Assembly (NCBI RefSeq): GCF_014851395.1
Contig: NW_024040707.1
Coordinates: 7,042,187-7,106,186 of the forward strand
Source: Micropterus salmoides
Taxonomy: Eukaryota; Chordata; Actinopteri; Centrarchiformes; Centrarchidae
DNA: 64,000 bases
Direction: 5' to 3'
Below, one piece after another: positions 1-11,759 of this stretch. The notes beneath the pieces are model-generated. The model made no database searches and was not told the origin of the DNA. It was given only the letters and a program-made list of their open reading frames with translations. A program made the position numbers and the translations under genes. Each line of letters starts with the position of its first letter. Within the stretch, counting starts at the first letter, position 1.

Positions 1-3000
1 CTCCCTCCATGCGGCGGAGGTTATCGATACGCCTACAATGCATCACCAGTGTGGATGTGCACAGGCCTACGCCACTCTCCTACTAGATTAAATCACACTT
101 AACCCCTTGAGGCTGTTTGATTTCTCACTTTGCCTTTAAAGTGATTGTGCTTTTGCCTCTCCACAGTCACAGGATCATTTTTTTTAAACTCTTGTTTTTT
201 TTCTCTTCTCCACTCTGTTGTGCCTCAGATGCCTCCTCTGGGGGACAAAGTCTATCTCGGAAGGAGAGATGAAACACTGCAAAGACAGCGAAGGCTGTTC
301 TCCCCACCAGATCGGCTGAGGTCTGGCCTCTCTCTGTGCCAGCGTTATCACAGCTAAGCCACAGGGCATGTTCTCCAGATTGCCTGGTGAGTCACTAGGT
401 TGTGAGTCTCTGTTGCATGACTGCATTGTGCATGCATTTCCCAGAGTGCCCTCCTCAAAAGTGTTTGGAGAGCTTCACTACAACCAATATTGATTGAGAT
501 ATTTTAATAAGAACATTAATTATAAGAAGATCAAAGCAGAGCAAATTTTCAGGGAATTCTGAAGCCTTTTAGATGTTGAAAAAGGGTTTATATAATATTT
601 ATTTTATGAGTCTGCAGAGAAATGTGTGCAATATTCCTGCTCAATATGAATGGTTCTGATTGGTAAAAATCTGCTATGTAACACGTGCAGAGCATGTGTC
701 CTACAAAGAGACATGATTATCTAATTGAGTAATGATTGCTATTTATAGCTGCATATTGGTGGAAATGCTATGTGATTTACAACAACCCTAACCCTTGCAA
801 AAAGTCAGAATTGGACAGATTTCCTCAATCTGTCTCTGAATCAAGGATTTGCAATTCAACTTGACTCAGTCTGTGAAATACAAACACATGGTAATTAAAT
901 GAGAGATCAGTTTTTCTGATGAAAATCTGAACCTCAGAGACTCATAATTAAAGTGAAACATGTTCAACCTTCCGGTGACAGCTGTTCAGAGTGTAGAGTG
1001 CAATCTTATTTTTTTGCACATTTGTTCTTATTGGCGTAGCAATAATGTGTCGTTGTAAGATAATGCTTTTCATCAAAATGTCTCAGAATGATAGCTGTTA
1101 CATGAAAATGGAGTCCATCATGTACTCTTTCTCTCAGGCTAAATGACCATTAAGACCACATGATGTCCCTTTGTTCTACCCAACATCCAGTTCTCTGCCT
1201 ATTCCCTTAGCAGCTCACTGTTCTCTAATGGACCATAAGAGGGTGTTTTTTTTTTTCTTCAGAAATGGACTTGAAACCACAGGGGCAGCCAAGACCCAGC
1301 TGCCCCCTCACCCCCTCTGAAATCTAGTAAAACATTGAGACAGTCAGGAATGCCAGAAGCAGTTCTAACCCCAGAAGACATTTCCTTACAGTAATTCCAG
1401 GAGGCATAGTTTTAAACAAAAATGTTTTTCTTTTGTTGTAAGTGGGCGGTATTAATGCACGCTGAAAACCCTGTAGCTCCAGGACAATAACTGTCTCCCT
1501 AACTCTGTCTGTGGTCCACCACATTGTGCTGCTCTCTGTTTCTGAAGTACAAAGAAATATGCTCTATACATAAAACACTTTGATAATCAACTACGTTAGC
1601 ACTAATGGTTGTTTATTTTATGTTCTGTTAACCATTTGATTTCAATTGCAACACACTTTTAAAACCTTTTGAAATACCATTCAAGTGCTTTTTTCATCTC
1701 CTTCTTTGACTCAAATGTCTCCCTAACAAAGGGCAAATGAGAAGCATCACACCTCTGTCATTTTCAGTATGCCGATTATTTCCTAGCCTGTCCCGTTTGT
1801 CCTTTCTCTTAAAGCACTCTATCCCCCAGACAGGGTCTGAGCCGACCCACCAAATCCCCACATTTCTGAATCAGTGCTCCACATTATGCTTCAGCACTCC
1901 TCATCCTCATAGCCCTTGCAAATTGGGACATATAATACTGAGACAGCCCACAAAACATGCTAAACCATCACCTGAACTTTACACCTATACACACACATTA
2001 ACTTTATATGTAGAATTTTTTTTTCTTTCATCCCAGGCATTTTTCTTGCCTGAGTGGACGATTGTGCACTCAACTAACTTGATTATATAAAGATTGCATA
2101 ACATTAAATTATCTGCATTGTCTGTGCGCATTAACCATACTCACTTCTCATCTTTTGATGCCCTTTTCCCGCTGAATTGCAATCATCCAACCACCTAATC
2201 GCTCTGGGCTATGTAAACAATTTATTTTTCACAGGCAGCTGATAAAAGTGGCGCTGGGGCCAGGCATGTGTGCAGCCAGGCACAACCTCATACTGGTGAA
2301 GACCTGACTGTCTGTCACTCTAGACAGAGTGTTTGAAAGGAGCACCAGGACTCCAGGTCCCAGCGGCATTAGGTGACAGAAGGTACAAGTAATGAATGCT
2401 TGAAGATAGGTGAAGGGAAACAACTCCACTCTTAGCACTATTACAGAGTGAGTGAAAAAGTACTTTAGTTGATGAGATGGAATAAATGGACCAGACAAAC
2501 AGTCACACAGGGCTTTCTTTTGGGCTGGGTTGATGGAAAGAAATAGCAAATGAGATCACTTGATGGGCTGGAAATAAAATGTTTGGTGTTGAATGCACAA
2601 AATTATTTCCTATTACAGAATATGACAGGCCATTCCATATCAACAAGGTGCATGTGACAATTGGAATTTGTGTGTATTTATTTGTTTGCCCAGTGTTTGG
2701 TTTGGATTGATAAAAAAAAATCCTTGTGAAAGAAGCAACAGCTACAATCTCGTTAAAACATGGAAAAAATTCACAGCCTAAGTCTAAGCAAAAAGCTGTG
2801 ATTGGGGAAAGAGAGACAATACCTTTATCCTACTTACAATTTCAAAGCACATTCATCACGCGATTGGTGTAGAATCTGAGTCCTGACTGAAGATCTCTTT
2901 CTTTACCTACTGGTGCTCTGGGAAACAGTATTGCTGGTGGGACCATAGCCCTTTGACCTTCTCTAATGACACTGACATGGGATTGGCAGATTATAATTCG

Positions 3001-3385
3001 TTTGTGCACCCATTTTTGTGGGGTAGAATCAGACAGCCATTCTTAGCTGTTAGAACGGGAAAAAGTAATTAGTTCATCCCATTATAGTCCCAATTACCTG
3101 GAGGAGGGAGAGAGGATGATCTATTACATATCATATATCACTGATCTAAAGTCTTAGAGAGGCATTTGCGTTGTGGACTCATAATCACATTATGGGGCGT
3201 ACTCTAACATCATCTTCAAAGTGAGACCCTGTGCTGTATTGAGAATGATCTCTTATGTATTCACTGAAACATAACATGAGCCATGATTCACTGTTTGAGG
3301 ACTTGAAGTGGCTCTCAGATTCAAAACTTTCTCTTACATCAGTTTTCATTGGTTGCAATTTAAAATGCCTCTGCAAACATATGCG
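1..3385. other. Gene-free intergenic DNA
   Basis: I see no exon-like ORF with splice sites, no RNA gene and no recognisable full transposon here. All open frames are short, lack family motifs and overlap stops on every side. Base composition is AT-rich with no strong CpG cluster. This is the far downstream side of nfatc2. Confidence 0.6.

Positions 3386-3412
<27 letters not shown>
3386..3412. repeat. (TA)n microsatellite
   Basis: An uninterrupted TA dinucleotide run of about 27 bases, seen directly. It explains the spurious Tyr-Ile repeats in the short open frames that cross it. Confidence 0.95.
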
Positions 3413-3416
<4 letters not shown>

Positions 3417-4194
3417 TGTATATATCCCTGTCTGTAGATCATGGCAGAGAATGTCTCACTACAACAGTAAACCTAGTCTCTGACAAGATATCAGTAAATG
3501 TTGACAGATCATAACATGTGGTAATGTAGCTGCAGCCTTGTTACCATGGAGTACTGTACGTGCAGTGTATCCAGTATGCAAATCATCACCATAGATGGGT
3601 CAAAAGATCCAAAATAAAATAATACCTCTTTTAAGTGGAGTCAGCTCAATCTTGCATTAAGGCATTTCACAATAAAAACGGACTGCTTCCTTCAAGTCGT
3701 TTTTTTAGAAAAGGATTGAGTGCACTGCATTCTTGCACATATTTTTTTTAGGCTGAGATCTACAATAGCACTCACTGAATAAATAAATTATCCAAACAAT
3801 CCTCTTAATATCAACCCTGGAAAATCTAGCTACAAAAATGTCAGAGTCAGCCCTGTCATTTCCAACTTCTTACTGCAAAAGCGAATGCTGTGCCGCATGT
3901 GACAAACTCTCAAAGTGTGACTCTCTAACTAAGAAAGTGTGCCTTGCTGTACAACACACCTCAAGTTTGAATACTTGAATAGTCTGAAATAAAAAGGCAA
4001 ATACTCACTGTGCTCCTGAATTTGGTCTTCAGTAGCTGTTAGTTTGCTCAAGGCGCTGAGAAGAATGCACGAAGGGATATATGAAATGTGTTATCAGCTT
4101 CTGCTGCTGCCTCGTTTAACTCTGCTCCATCTATGCACAGGCACTAGGCTTGTGGAGTACGAGGAGGTTATTCAGTGATCATGAGCAACAGGCT

Positions 4195-4293
4195 GCCCCC
4201 TCCCCTCCCCACCCCTCCCACCCTCCCTCCCTTTGCCCTCATTACTCCCTCTCCCTCTCAACTCCTTTCTCCCCTCTTCCTCCAGCGCTGACA
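4195..4293. repeat. Polypyrimidine tract (C/T-rich)
   Basis: About 100 bases of almost pure C and T on the plus strand, made of CCCTCC-type units. It lies about 165 bp from a polypurine minisatellite of complementary composition (4459-4505), so the two could pair or form triplex DNA. Confidence 0.85.
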
Positions 4294-4458
4294 TCAGAAG
4301 TGGGTGTGCCATTATACCAAAAGCTTTTGAGAAAAAAATCCATGGCAACCACCATCTAGAAAGCTGTGCTTTCCCTCCACCTTTAAATGAAAATAATCAC
4401 CGTCTTTTGATTGTAGATTCACACAAAGGTATAAATTTGTCCAGTGGGTTACCCGGCT

Positions 4459-4505
4459 GAGGGGGAGGGAGGAGGGGAGGGAGGAGGGGAGGGAGGAGGG
4501 GAGGG
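4459..4505. repeat. Purine-only minisatellite, 12-bp unit
   Basis: A run of only G and A built from a 12-bp unit, GGGAGGAGGGGA, repeated a little over three times. Multiple GGG and GGGG runs make it a candidate G-quadruplex. Non-coding. Confidence 0.9.
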
Positions 4506-5639
4506 CCACTGTAGGCTGGACTCACCAGGGTGTCCAAATTTAGACAAGTGGTGGGAAACGCTTTTATGAGGTATGATGATAAGGAGGAAGGCATGGCTCA
4601 TACAGAGAATGTTCATCACCACCAGAGCGAAAGCTGCTGTTTTTTTCTTATGCTTTTAATAACTATTTGTTTCCAATGGCCATTGAAGTGATGTCTTTAT
4701 TTGTTTGTTTTTTATCACAGTATACCACCATCAGAACTGAAGGGGAAACTCAGTCACCAAACATAGTTTTCATTCCGAGAAGGAGATGGTCATAATGTCC
4801 AAATCGATTAAGAAAATGCAATTTAAGAGGGGAAACAATATGAAACATAACAACATATATGTGTTTCAGCACATTTGGCACATCTGCATTCTGTCCACTG
4901 AGCATTACCTCAAAATTGTGTTGCCTGTATTAGGACCTATTATCACTTTAATGATCGACCTGTCTTGAACTGAATGGAAACTGAATGGAAACTGCAGCAG
5001 TAAACACATGAATAGTCACTCTCAGTGTATTATTTTCACTTCAGTGCTGGTGCTGTAAAAAAAAAGTGAAGCAGGGAGAGGGGGTAATATTCCAAGAAAA
5101 AACTCACAAATTTACGAGAAAACATTTGACTTTGCAGGAATTTACAACTTTAGTGTCGGGAAATTCTGAATTTGTTCTCCGAATATTATATCCCCCGGCT
5201 ACAAGTTACATTTTAAATTTAAATGAAATATTTTAAATGTGAGAATACAGTAATTCACAACATTTCCTAGGAAGAGAGTAGGAATTTCTGTGGATCAAAA
5301 TCATCATAATGACACATAGGAGTTTGAATTCTCAAATGCAGATTTTATATTAAGGAATATGAGAGGTGTTGTCTTTGTCAAACAAACAAATTAAATCATT
5401 ATTATATATATGCACTATTGCATCCACCAGACTGTATGTCACTTTTGTTTTGACTGAGCTTACACAGCACATGGCAAACCAGACCACTGTATGATATATG
5501 ACCATGTCCCATAATATCAAAATTAACAAGCACCACTATGTTCTAGTTCTTTCATAATTGAGAAAGAGCTGTAATGCAAAAGTAAAATACAAACAATGTG
5601 AAAGGTAGAGTTTTCCTAATATTGGATTGAAATGAACAA
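4506..5639. other. Gene-free intergenic DNA
   Basis: AT-rich sequence with short open frames only. I see no coding exon, RNA gene or repeat that I can name in this stretch. Confidence 0.55.
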
Positions 5640-5925
5640 GACTAAGAGTTTACAGCCATGTTAGCATTCCTTTAAGCTAAATGCTAATAAATGCCAATGT
5701 TAGCATGCTAGCATGCCCACAATGATAATGCTAATAATGCACCATCTTAGTTTAGCATGTTAGTGTGCTAACATTTGCTAATTAGCACCAAACATAAAGT
5801 AATGTAATTAGTTTAACAGGTATTTGGTCATAAAGTAAAGTATTGGACACATTAAAATGCTGAGCTGATTGTGGCACTAGATAAAAAACTAAGAGATCAC
5901 AAAAATTATTACAGTTCATCCTGTG
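5640..5925. repeat. Teleost interspersed repeat with GCTAGCATG-like core, left part
   Basis: A stretch dense in TTAGCATGCTAGC-type words, followed by a tail containing TATTTGGTCATAAA and TTCATCCTGT. From memory this is a common teleost interspersed family whose far end contains ATAGTTGTTGAGATATTTCAG. That far end appears only at about 6987-7165, so this copy is split by roughly 1 kb of inserted sequence that includes a solo LTR. A second, more decayed copy lies at 23403-23930. The family name is unknown to me. Confidence 0.6.
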
Positions 5926-6084
5926 ATAAGTGGCAACTTTGACCCTGTGAGGGGCTGTTTGATAATTATTGCAGAAGGGAGCTGAATCCTAGCAAGGCCA
6001 TCCAAAGCCTTACTGATTTTTTTTTGGACCATCCCTCTGAAAATTCTATATCAATACTGAAAATAATTTATTTATGGTAAATGT

Positions 6085-6103
6085 AAAAAAAAAAAAAAAA
6101 AAA
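6085..6103. repeat. Poly(A) run
   Basis: Nineteen consecutive A residues, seen directly, followed by GGTGAG. It could be the tail of a retroposed sequence, but no body is recognisable upstream. Confidence 0.9.
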
Positions 6104-6223
6104 GGTGAGTCATGCTCTATTTTTGAATAAAGATATGATAAATGGTGAGACCTATTACAGCGACTGAATGAGTGAACCGGGCCCAGGTGGTGGTGGTTGT
6201 GATTGACTTGGGTAAAAGGAATG

Positions 6224-6795
6224 TGTTACGGGTGGTGTGGGGACAGAGAGGACCCAAATGCAACGCTCAGAGGAAAGGAGGTTTATTGAGGGAACAAGGG
6301 GTTGAGGGACCGGAGTGGAGGGAGAGGTGGAACCGAGTTGACTGGGACCAGAGAGCCGGGGGGCACTGGGGCCGAGGAAGGGAGGATGCAAGTAGGGGGA
6401 GCCCGAAGAGGAGAGGACTGGAGGATGAGCCCAGCCGACAGAACGGATGACGAGGGTGAGTGAACCTGGGAGGGAAAACAGACAGGGTTAGAGACAGGAG
6501 CGACAAAGCTCAGGGAAATTGTGAGAAAACAAAAACATGAGAGCCTGAACGCAGAGGTGGCACCGGGTATGGAGCAACGACGATCAAGCAAGAATGGTGT
6601 GGAGATGAGGTTGACTACTGGCAGGTGTGGCAGGCTGACGAGGTGGCTGATGAGGTGAGGCTCAGGAGCAGAGGGAGAGAGAGAGCACACAGGAGAGAAA
6701 ACACAGGGAGGCAGACAGGGAACAGAGAAAACCAAGAAAAAAGCAGAATAACTGAAGAAAAGGCACTCACCGTCAGCCGGGCCGCCACCACAACA
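6224..6795 (-). mobile_element. Solo LTR with 5-bp target site duplication
   Basis: A 572-bp segment begins TGTTACGGG and ends CACAACA on the plus strand, so it has the TGTT...AACA ends of a long terminal repeat. It is flanked on both sides by the same five bases, GAATG (6219-6223 and 6796-6800), as expected for integrase-made insertion. Read on the minus strand, an AATAAA signal (6282-6287) lies about 58 bp from the LTR end, which fixes the orientation. No internal gag/pol/env region or second LTR is present, so it is a solo LTR left by recombination. Whether the parent was an endogenous retrovirus or a Ty3/gypsy element cannot be told from the LTR alone. Confidence 0.75.
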
Positions 6796-6986
6796 GAATG
6801 AGCATAATATAAAACAACCTCTCCTCCTCTTCCAAAAATATGTAGACCTACTACCTTCCAGTGTGCAAAGATTTTAAATACATATTCCTCCCCGGGTTTT
6901 TTTACCCCCTGCCTGCCCCTATTAATTTTCATATTGTACCTGAAGGGGCAGGAGGAAAAGTATATAAGAGTATCATCAAAGTCAAT

Positions 6987-7165
6987 ATGGTTCATCCTCT
7001 GGGGACAATGAATATCTATAAAAAAATTGCATGACAGTCCATCCTATAGTTGTTGAGATATTTCAGTCTGGACCAATCAAAAAAATCCAAAGTGGTGGGC
7101 CAATAGACTGACAGACAACATTATCATTTAGAGTCGTGATGCTAGTGAGGCTAAAAATATATGCT
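6987..7165. repeat. Teleost interspersed repeat, right part (continues 5640-5925)
   Basis: Contains TTCATCCTCTGGGGACAATG, then TATAGTTGTTGAGATATTTC and GTCTGGACCAATC, ending in a GCTAGTGAGGCTAAAAA-type tail. This is the far end of the family whose start is at 5640-5925. The same end words recur at 23790-23930. The separation of the two halves is explained by insertions, including the solo LTR at 6224-6795. Confidence 0.6.
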
Positions 7166-7169
7166 CACC

Positions 7170-7974
7170 TTCATGTTACATCATTTGGTGGTAGGATTGT
7201 GCATTTTCACTTTTATATTAAATATGGCCTGTTGTTATTGATGTCTAAGTCTTAAAATGTGTTCATTTTGGCATGACACTTGAGTGGGCCATTTTCTGGG
7301 TGTTAACTGAGCTTCAGTTAGACTGCATTGCACAAACGAGGGGTCTAAATATATTCAGAAATCACATCAGTAACAAATCCACTTTTGCTATTTACAATTC
7401 ATAATTATTAATCCCAGTACATTAGTATTCAGGCATGCTGTGTTTTGCAGTACAAATCAGGTACCACCTGGAATAGAAAAACATCCATTACAAGAATGAA
7501 ATTGAATTTTAAGAAGCAGGAACTGGAAGTTTTTCACTTCATGTCAGCACCAGCAGTTATTGCACCTACAGGTGTTCACTTGCTTATTGTTGATTGCTAA
7601 TTACTGATACAATTTTAACCCATTTCTTCTGAGGATTGGTGTACTCTCTGGCACTGTAGCCTTTCCTCTGACAGTTTTCTCAGTTGTCAAGTGCTGCATT
7701 TCTACTGCTTTCTTACTGCTTAAAGATGCCAGATGTTCAGATGTCTTTGATCCTCCAGTGCTTAATAATTAAATACTATTTTCAAAGGCACCTTTTTATC
7801 TCCAAAACTTCCAAGATGATATAAAATAGAGACAGAAGAGACATAGAAGAGACATAGTGCATTAATTAGTTAGCTTAAGAGGTGCTTGTAGATACATTTT
7901 GAGAGGGTTCCAGTAGAACAACAGATTTAAGTCGGAAAAACCAAGACTGATGCCTCTGGCCATTGTTAGCAATA
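7170..7974. other. Gene-free intergenic DNA
   Basis: No coding exon, RNA gene or named repeat seen. Confidence 0.5.
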
Positions 7975-8350
7975 CCGATTGATAACAACGCTTTACGCTG
8001 TATTTTCCATATACAAACACCGTAGCAACATGTCTAGAGATATAAGTTGGACAGGACTGTATTTAATGAGACAAAAATAAGACAGATATGCGATAAACTG
8101 TAAATTACTACAGCTTTCACAACTGTTGATTCCAGGAGCAGCCATCTTGGATTTTGAGGTTGGGGTCGGTGAGGTTCTCCAGACTTTCCAAGTTGGAAAT
8201 GACTTAAGGAGGCATTCCCCCATGTCAAATGGAACACACCATCATATTTTGCCATATAGAGACCACAGAGTGGTATTCATCTTCTCATCTAACTCTGCAA
8301 GAAAGAAAACAAGTGTATTTTCCAAAAATGACGAACCATACTTTTAACTC
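7975..8350. repeat. Teleost MITE-like repeat with GAGTGGTATTCATC tail
   Basis: The segment ends GAGTGGTATTCATCTTCTCA, then CTCTGCAAGAAAGAAAACAAGTG and a GACGAACCATACTTTTAA terminus. The same terminal block closes copies at about 15080-15235, 30547-30905 and 62020-62480. The central part differs from those copies, so it may be a subfamily or a composite. The open frames here are repeat-derived and not genes. Confidence 0.5.
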
Positions 8351-9657
8351 AAGTCATTTTTATGGCTCAGCTCACTTTCATCCATCCAGTATTTCCACTT
8401 TAATTATTAAAACACTTACCGGCAGCAGTGCATTAACAGTGCTGGACAATATAGTACTGATCAGTCAGAGCCATCTTTACTTTGTATTTGTTTCCCACAG
8501 ACATTTAATCCCCACCCAGAAAGGATGAGGGCAAAACAGTGGTTGGGTTAAAAAGCACTCTGAAGTTGATCCTGACTAATTACTTTGCAAAGTAAACACG
8601 CTGCTCAGAGAAATTAATCCAGTGAGTCTTTCACTGACAGTCAAGAATGAGGTCTTGAGAGTGACTGCTTAATGTCTTCACAGTTTGAGAATTGGCTTGG
8701 CCACTGAGGTTTTCAGAAACAGAATGAAGCTGTGGCATCGGAGTTACTATTTCACTGATCTCATGTTTTATTGACCTGGACGATTCATATTCTCCTGCTT
8801 GGGGGATATACTTAAAGCCAATAAAAAAACAGAGAGACATCTCCCCCAAAGTGTCTAGAATGAAAAAAAATGTTTTTATTAAAGCTTGTGGCTCTCATTA
8901 CCAAAGCTGATAATAATTTAGATATGTCCGAATGGCTCCAGGTTTATTCACTGAGATTTTAACATTTAAATGATATAGAAGGACTTCCCGTAATATATTA
9001 GAGAGGAATAATAACCAGCCAGCCAGCCACTGTTTGCCTCTACTGTATTAACCATGAAGAGAGGATGAGGAGAATACTTTGTGGGAGGCAGTCTAAAATG
9101 GACAAGTTATTTGCAATTTCCATGCAAACAGACAAACAAGCTCTCTCACTCACATACAGTAATTGCATGGGTTCAGCAGCTGTTGTTCCCGACTATTGTC
9201 GTCAGAGTAACTGAAATGACTTTCTTTGTTATTAGCAGCTCTTGGTCATGTGTGCATGCTGGTCGTGCAGCAGTTCTGATGAAATTAATTTAAAGAAAAA
9301 GTCATCTACAGCATAAGTTAGAGTGCCTTGACGTTAATGACTTAATCACCCTTCATTTTACTAAAGTTTTGACTAAATGACAATATATTCAAGGAGTCGC
9401 TGCTTGGTGTTCCCATAATGACATTTAGTATTCCCCGTCCAGGCTCTGATGAAGAAGAAAGTGAATGAGTGTAGGAGGGGAAAATGAGATTGATCATCTA
9501 ATTTTCCCATTAGCTGACCTGTTGGCAGGAAAAGTATGTTACTCTGCCAGGAGCGGCACAAAGGTCGATACAACAGCAACGAGGTAATGTGCAACCTGCA
9601 GCAATGATTACAGAGGACCACATTTACAATGACTTTGCTTCTGTGACGTGTGATGCT
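8351..9657. other. Gene-free intergenic DNA
   Basis: Short open frames without motifs or flanking splice sites; a small (CCAG)n patch near 9020. Nothing else recognised. Confidence 0.5.
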
Positions 9658-9712
9658 TCTCAGTGGTGGAAGAAGTGTTCAGATCCTTTCTTAAGTAAAA
9701 GGAGCAATACCA
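9658..9712. repeat. Fragment of a CAGTGGTGGAAGAAGT-type hAT-like repeat
   Basis: The words CAGTGGTGGAAGAAGTGTTC and AGATCCTTTCTTAAGTAAAA are the characteristic end of a widespread teleost non-autonomous DNA repeat. Only about 55 bp is clear here. The opposite-end sequence of the same family appears at 17735-17835. Confidence 0.5.
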
Positions 9713-10004
9713 TATTGGGTAATGCTTTAGATTTCAGTCCACAATGTACAGTGTAATTACAACAAAATTAAATGTAATCTTTTGTACCGGTGTACAAGTA
9801 CAGTATGTACCAGTACATTACATACATAAGTAATTTGAATGTTTCAGGAAAGATGGAGTGTTGACATTTGCATCACTTAATAAATCTGATGTGATTTTAT
9901 TTGAAAATGACTTCATTACCAACAAACAGGCAAACCACATCCTTTTTCAATTTTGGAGTACTTGGCCCTCCTATTGTGTTGGTAAAAGGGTTTACACCCT
10001 AAAA

Positions 10005-10935
10005 GGAAAAAGTATGTAAACCCTTTGGAATTACCTGGATTTCTGCATAAAGTGGTCATAAAATGTGATCTCATCTTCATCTAAGTCACAACAATAGACA
10101 AACACAGTCTGTTTAAACTAATACCACACAATAAATTATATGTTTTTTAAAAGTTTTTATTAAACACACCATGTAAACATTCATAGTGCAAGGTGGAAAA
10201 AGTGTGTGAAGCCTTGGATATATAACTGATTGACCCTCCTTTAGCAGCAATAACCTCAACCAAAAGTTTCCTGTAGTTGCAGATCCGACCTGAACAACGG
10301 TTGGGAGGGATTTTGAACCATTCCTCTTTACAAATCTGTTTCAGTTCAGCAATATTCTTGAGATGTCTGGAGTGAATCGCTCTCTTGAGGTCATCCCACA
10401 GTATCTCCATTGGGCTGAGGTCAGGACTCTGACTTGGCCACTCCAGAAGAAGTATTTTCTTCTGCTGAAGCCATTTTGTTGTTGATTTACTACTGTGCTT
10501 TGGGTCGTTGTCCTTTTGCATCATCCATCTTCTGTTGAGTTTCAACTGGCAAACAGACGGCCTTACATTCTCCTGCTAAATTTCTTGATAAACTTTGGAA
10601 TTCATTTTTCCGTCAATGATAGCAACCCTTCCAGGCCCTGAGGCAGTGAAGCAACTTCAAACCATTATTCCCTCTCCACCATCCTTCACAGTTGGGATGA
10701 GGTTTTGATGTTGGTGTGTGGTGCCTTTTTGCCTCCACACATAGGGTTCTATGTTCCTTCAAAACAACTTCTTTGGTTTCATCTGTCCACAGAATATTTT
10801 GCCAATATTCAATAGAGATGTTAGCATGTTCCAGAGATCTTCAAGCTGACACACTAGGACCCTTCTTAAACTCAAGTGAGCATTGTGCACTGTGCTCATG
10901 CAGTCATCTTTGCAGGACGGCCAGGGTGCAAACTA
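10005..10935 (-). pseudogene. Decayed Tc1-like transposase (mobile element relic)
   Basis: Minus-strand reading gives the C-terminal catalytic half of a Tc1/mariner DDE transposase: the block QKDNDPKHSS, then WPSQSPDLSPMEILWDDLKR, which hold the second and third catalytic acidic residues, and a tail ending EVIAAKGGS. The frame is open only for 10147-10545. Upstream an in-frame TAG (near 10574-10576) interrupts the coding region, although Tc1 sequence continues to about 10935. The usual stop is also lost, so the frame runs on. The N-terminal DNA-binding domain and one terminal repeat are missing; a TIR-like segment (AAGTATGTAAACCCTTTGG) is near 10010. Not a host gene and not able to move itself. 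Confidence 0.85.
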
Positions 10936-10939
10936 CGGG

Positions 10940-11640
10940 GAAGCCAGGGGAAGCTTAGCTCCCCTTAATAAGACATCAGCTCCCCTAAAAGCATGATTTG
11001 TGATATTTTGGGGGATCAGGTAGCTGATGAGTAGAGGGTGTTTATTCCAAACAATGAAAAGAACTTACAGTGCAGGTGAACACAAGTCCAAAAATCCAAA
11101 TGATAAAGTAATCCACAAGAAACGGGGAGACATGAAACTAAACAGGAGACTAACTAAAGACTAAACTAGAAAAACACATAAACTCCTGTCAAAACAAACT
11201 TACATTCAAACAAACAATGAACTGGCAACCACTCAAAGACAGACAACCACTTAAATACACAGGTGGGGAAGAAACTAATTACACACGTGACACTACTCAA
11301 TCAGAAACAAACACAGGAAGTAAAACATGACAAGAGACACTAGGGCAGACTAACTACAAACTAAAACAGGAAGTAAAGCTAACTGAAACACACAAGGAAC
11401 AATGTAACAAAATGACACACAACACAAACAACATAAGTGACTTGTTGACAAAAAACAACCACAGTAAAACAAGACTCGAAACACTGATGAACTCATAACA
11501 AGACAACCTGACAAATAAACAAATGACCAAAGTAACACATACACACATAATAGAGAAGAGCAAACACAAGGGCAGGGAATGAGCACAGAAACAAATACAA
11601 AACACACCCAACCAACCCAAACCCATGACAGTACAGTAAC
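10940..11640 (-). repeat. LTR-like interspersed repeat block
   Basis: On the minus strand this block shows repeated CTTCCTGTTTTAG / ACTTCCTGTGTTTG words, a TATTTAAG promoter-like word and an AATAAA (11041-11046) close to its end. This layout resembles a teleost LTR. Candidate ends are TGTCATGGG (about 11630) and ...TATCACA (about 10999), but I do not see a convincing target duplication. The CAGCTCCCC words at 10945-10985 may be a separate element. The hydrophobic minus-strand open frames at 11350-11736 are translations of this repeat. Confidence 0.4.
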
Positions 11641-11644
11641 TAAA

Positions 11645-11755
11645 GCTGTCAGATAAATGTAGGGACACATTGGTGGATGTGTCACAGTGGGAACCGAACC
11701 TGGGTCTCTCACTCCAAAGGCATGTGTCTTATCCACTGTGTGATCGCCATTTAGA
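11645..11755 (-). repeat. tRNA-derived SINE fragment
   Basis: Minus strand reads CACAGTGGATAAGACACATG, then CTTTGGAGTGAGAGACCC, GGTTCGGTTCC (a pol III B box, 11690-11700) and CACTGTGACACATCCACCAA. The A-box-like GTGGATAAGA and the B box are spaced as in tRNA-derived SINEs. From memory this sequence is a common teleost SINE-like repeat. It is not a functional tRNA gene, since no cloverleaf acceptor stem closes. Confidence 0.6.
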
Positions 11756-11759
11756 AGAA

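Noticed and set aside
2229..2549. 106-codon minus-strand ORF
   Set aside because: No recognisable domain and no splice or promoter context; length is within chance expectation for this much sequence.
6155..6995. Several overlapping Pro/Ser/Leu-rich ORFs on both strands
   Set aside because: They lie in and beside the solo LTR; composition bias of the LTR keeps several frames open at once.
10147..10545. 132-codon ORF that could pass for a host gene
   Set aside because: It is the C-terminal part of a Tc1 transposase with an upstream in-frame stop and a lost normal stop codon.
11350..11736. 128-codon minus-strand ORF with a hydrophobic, Cys/Val-rich product resembling a membrane protein
   Set aside because: It is a translation of LTR-like repeat sequence running into a SINE; the hydrophobic look comes from a T/G-rich repeat strand.
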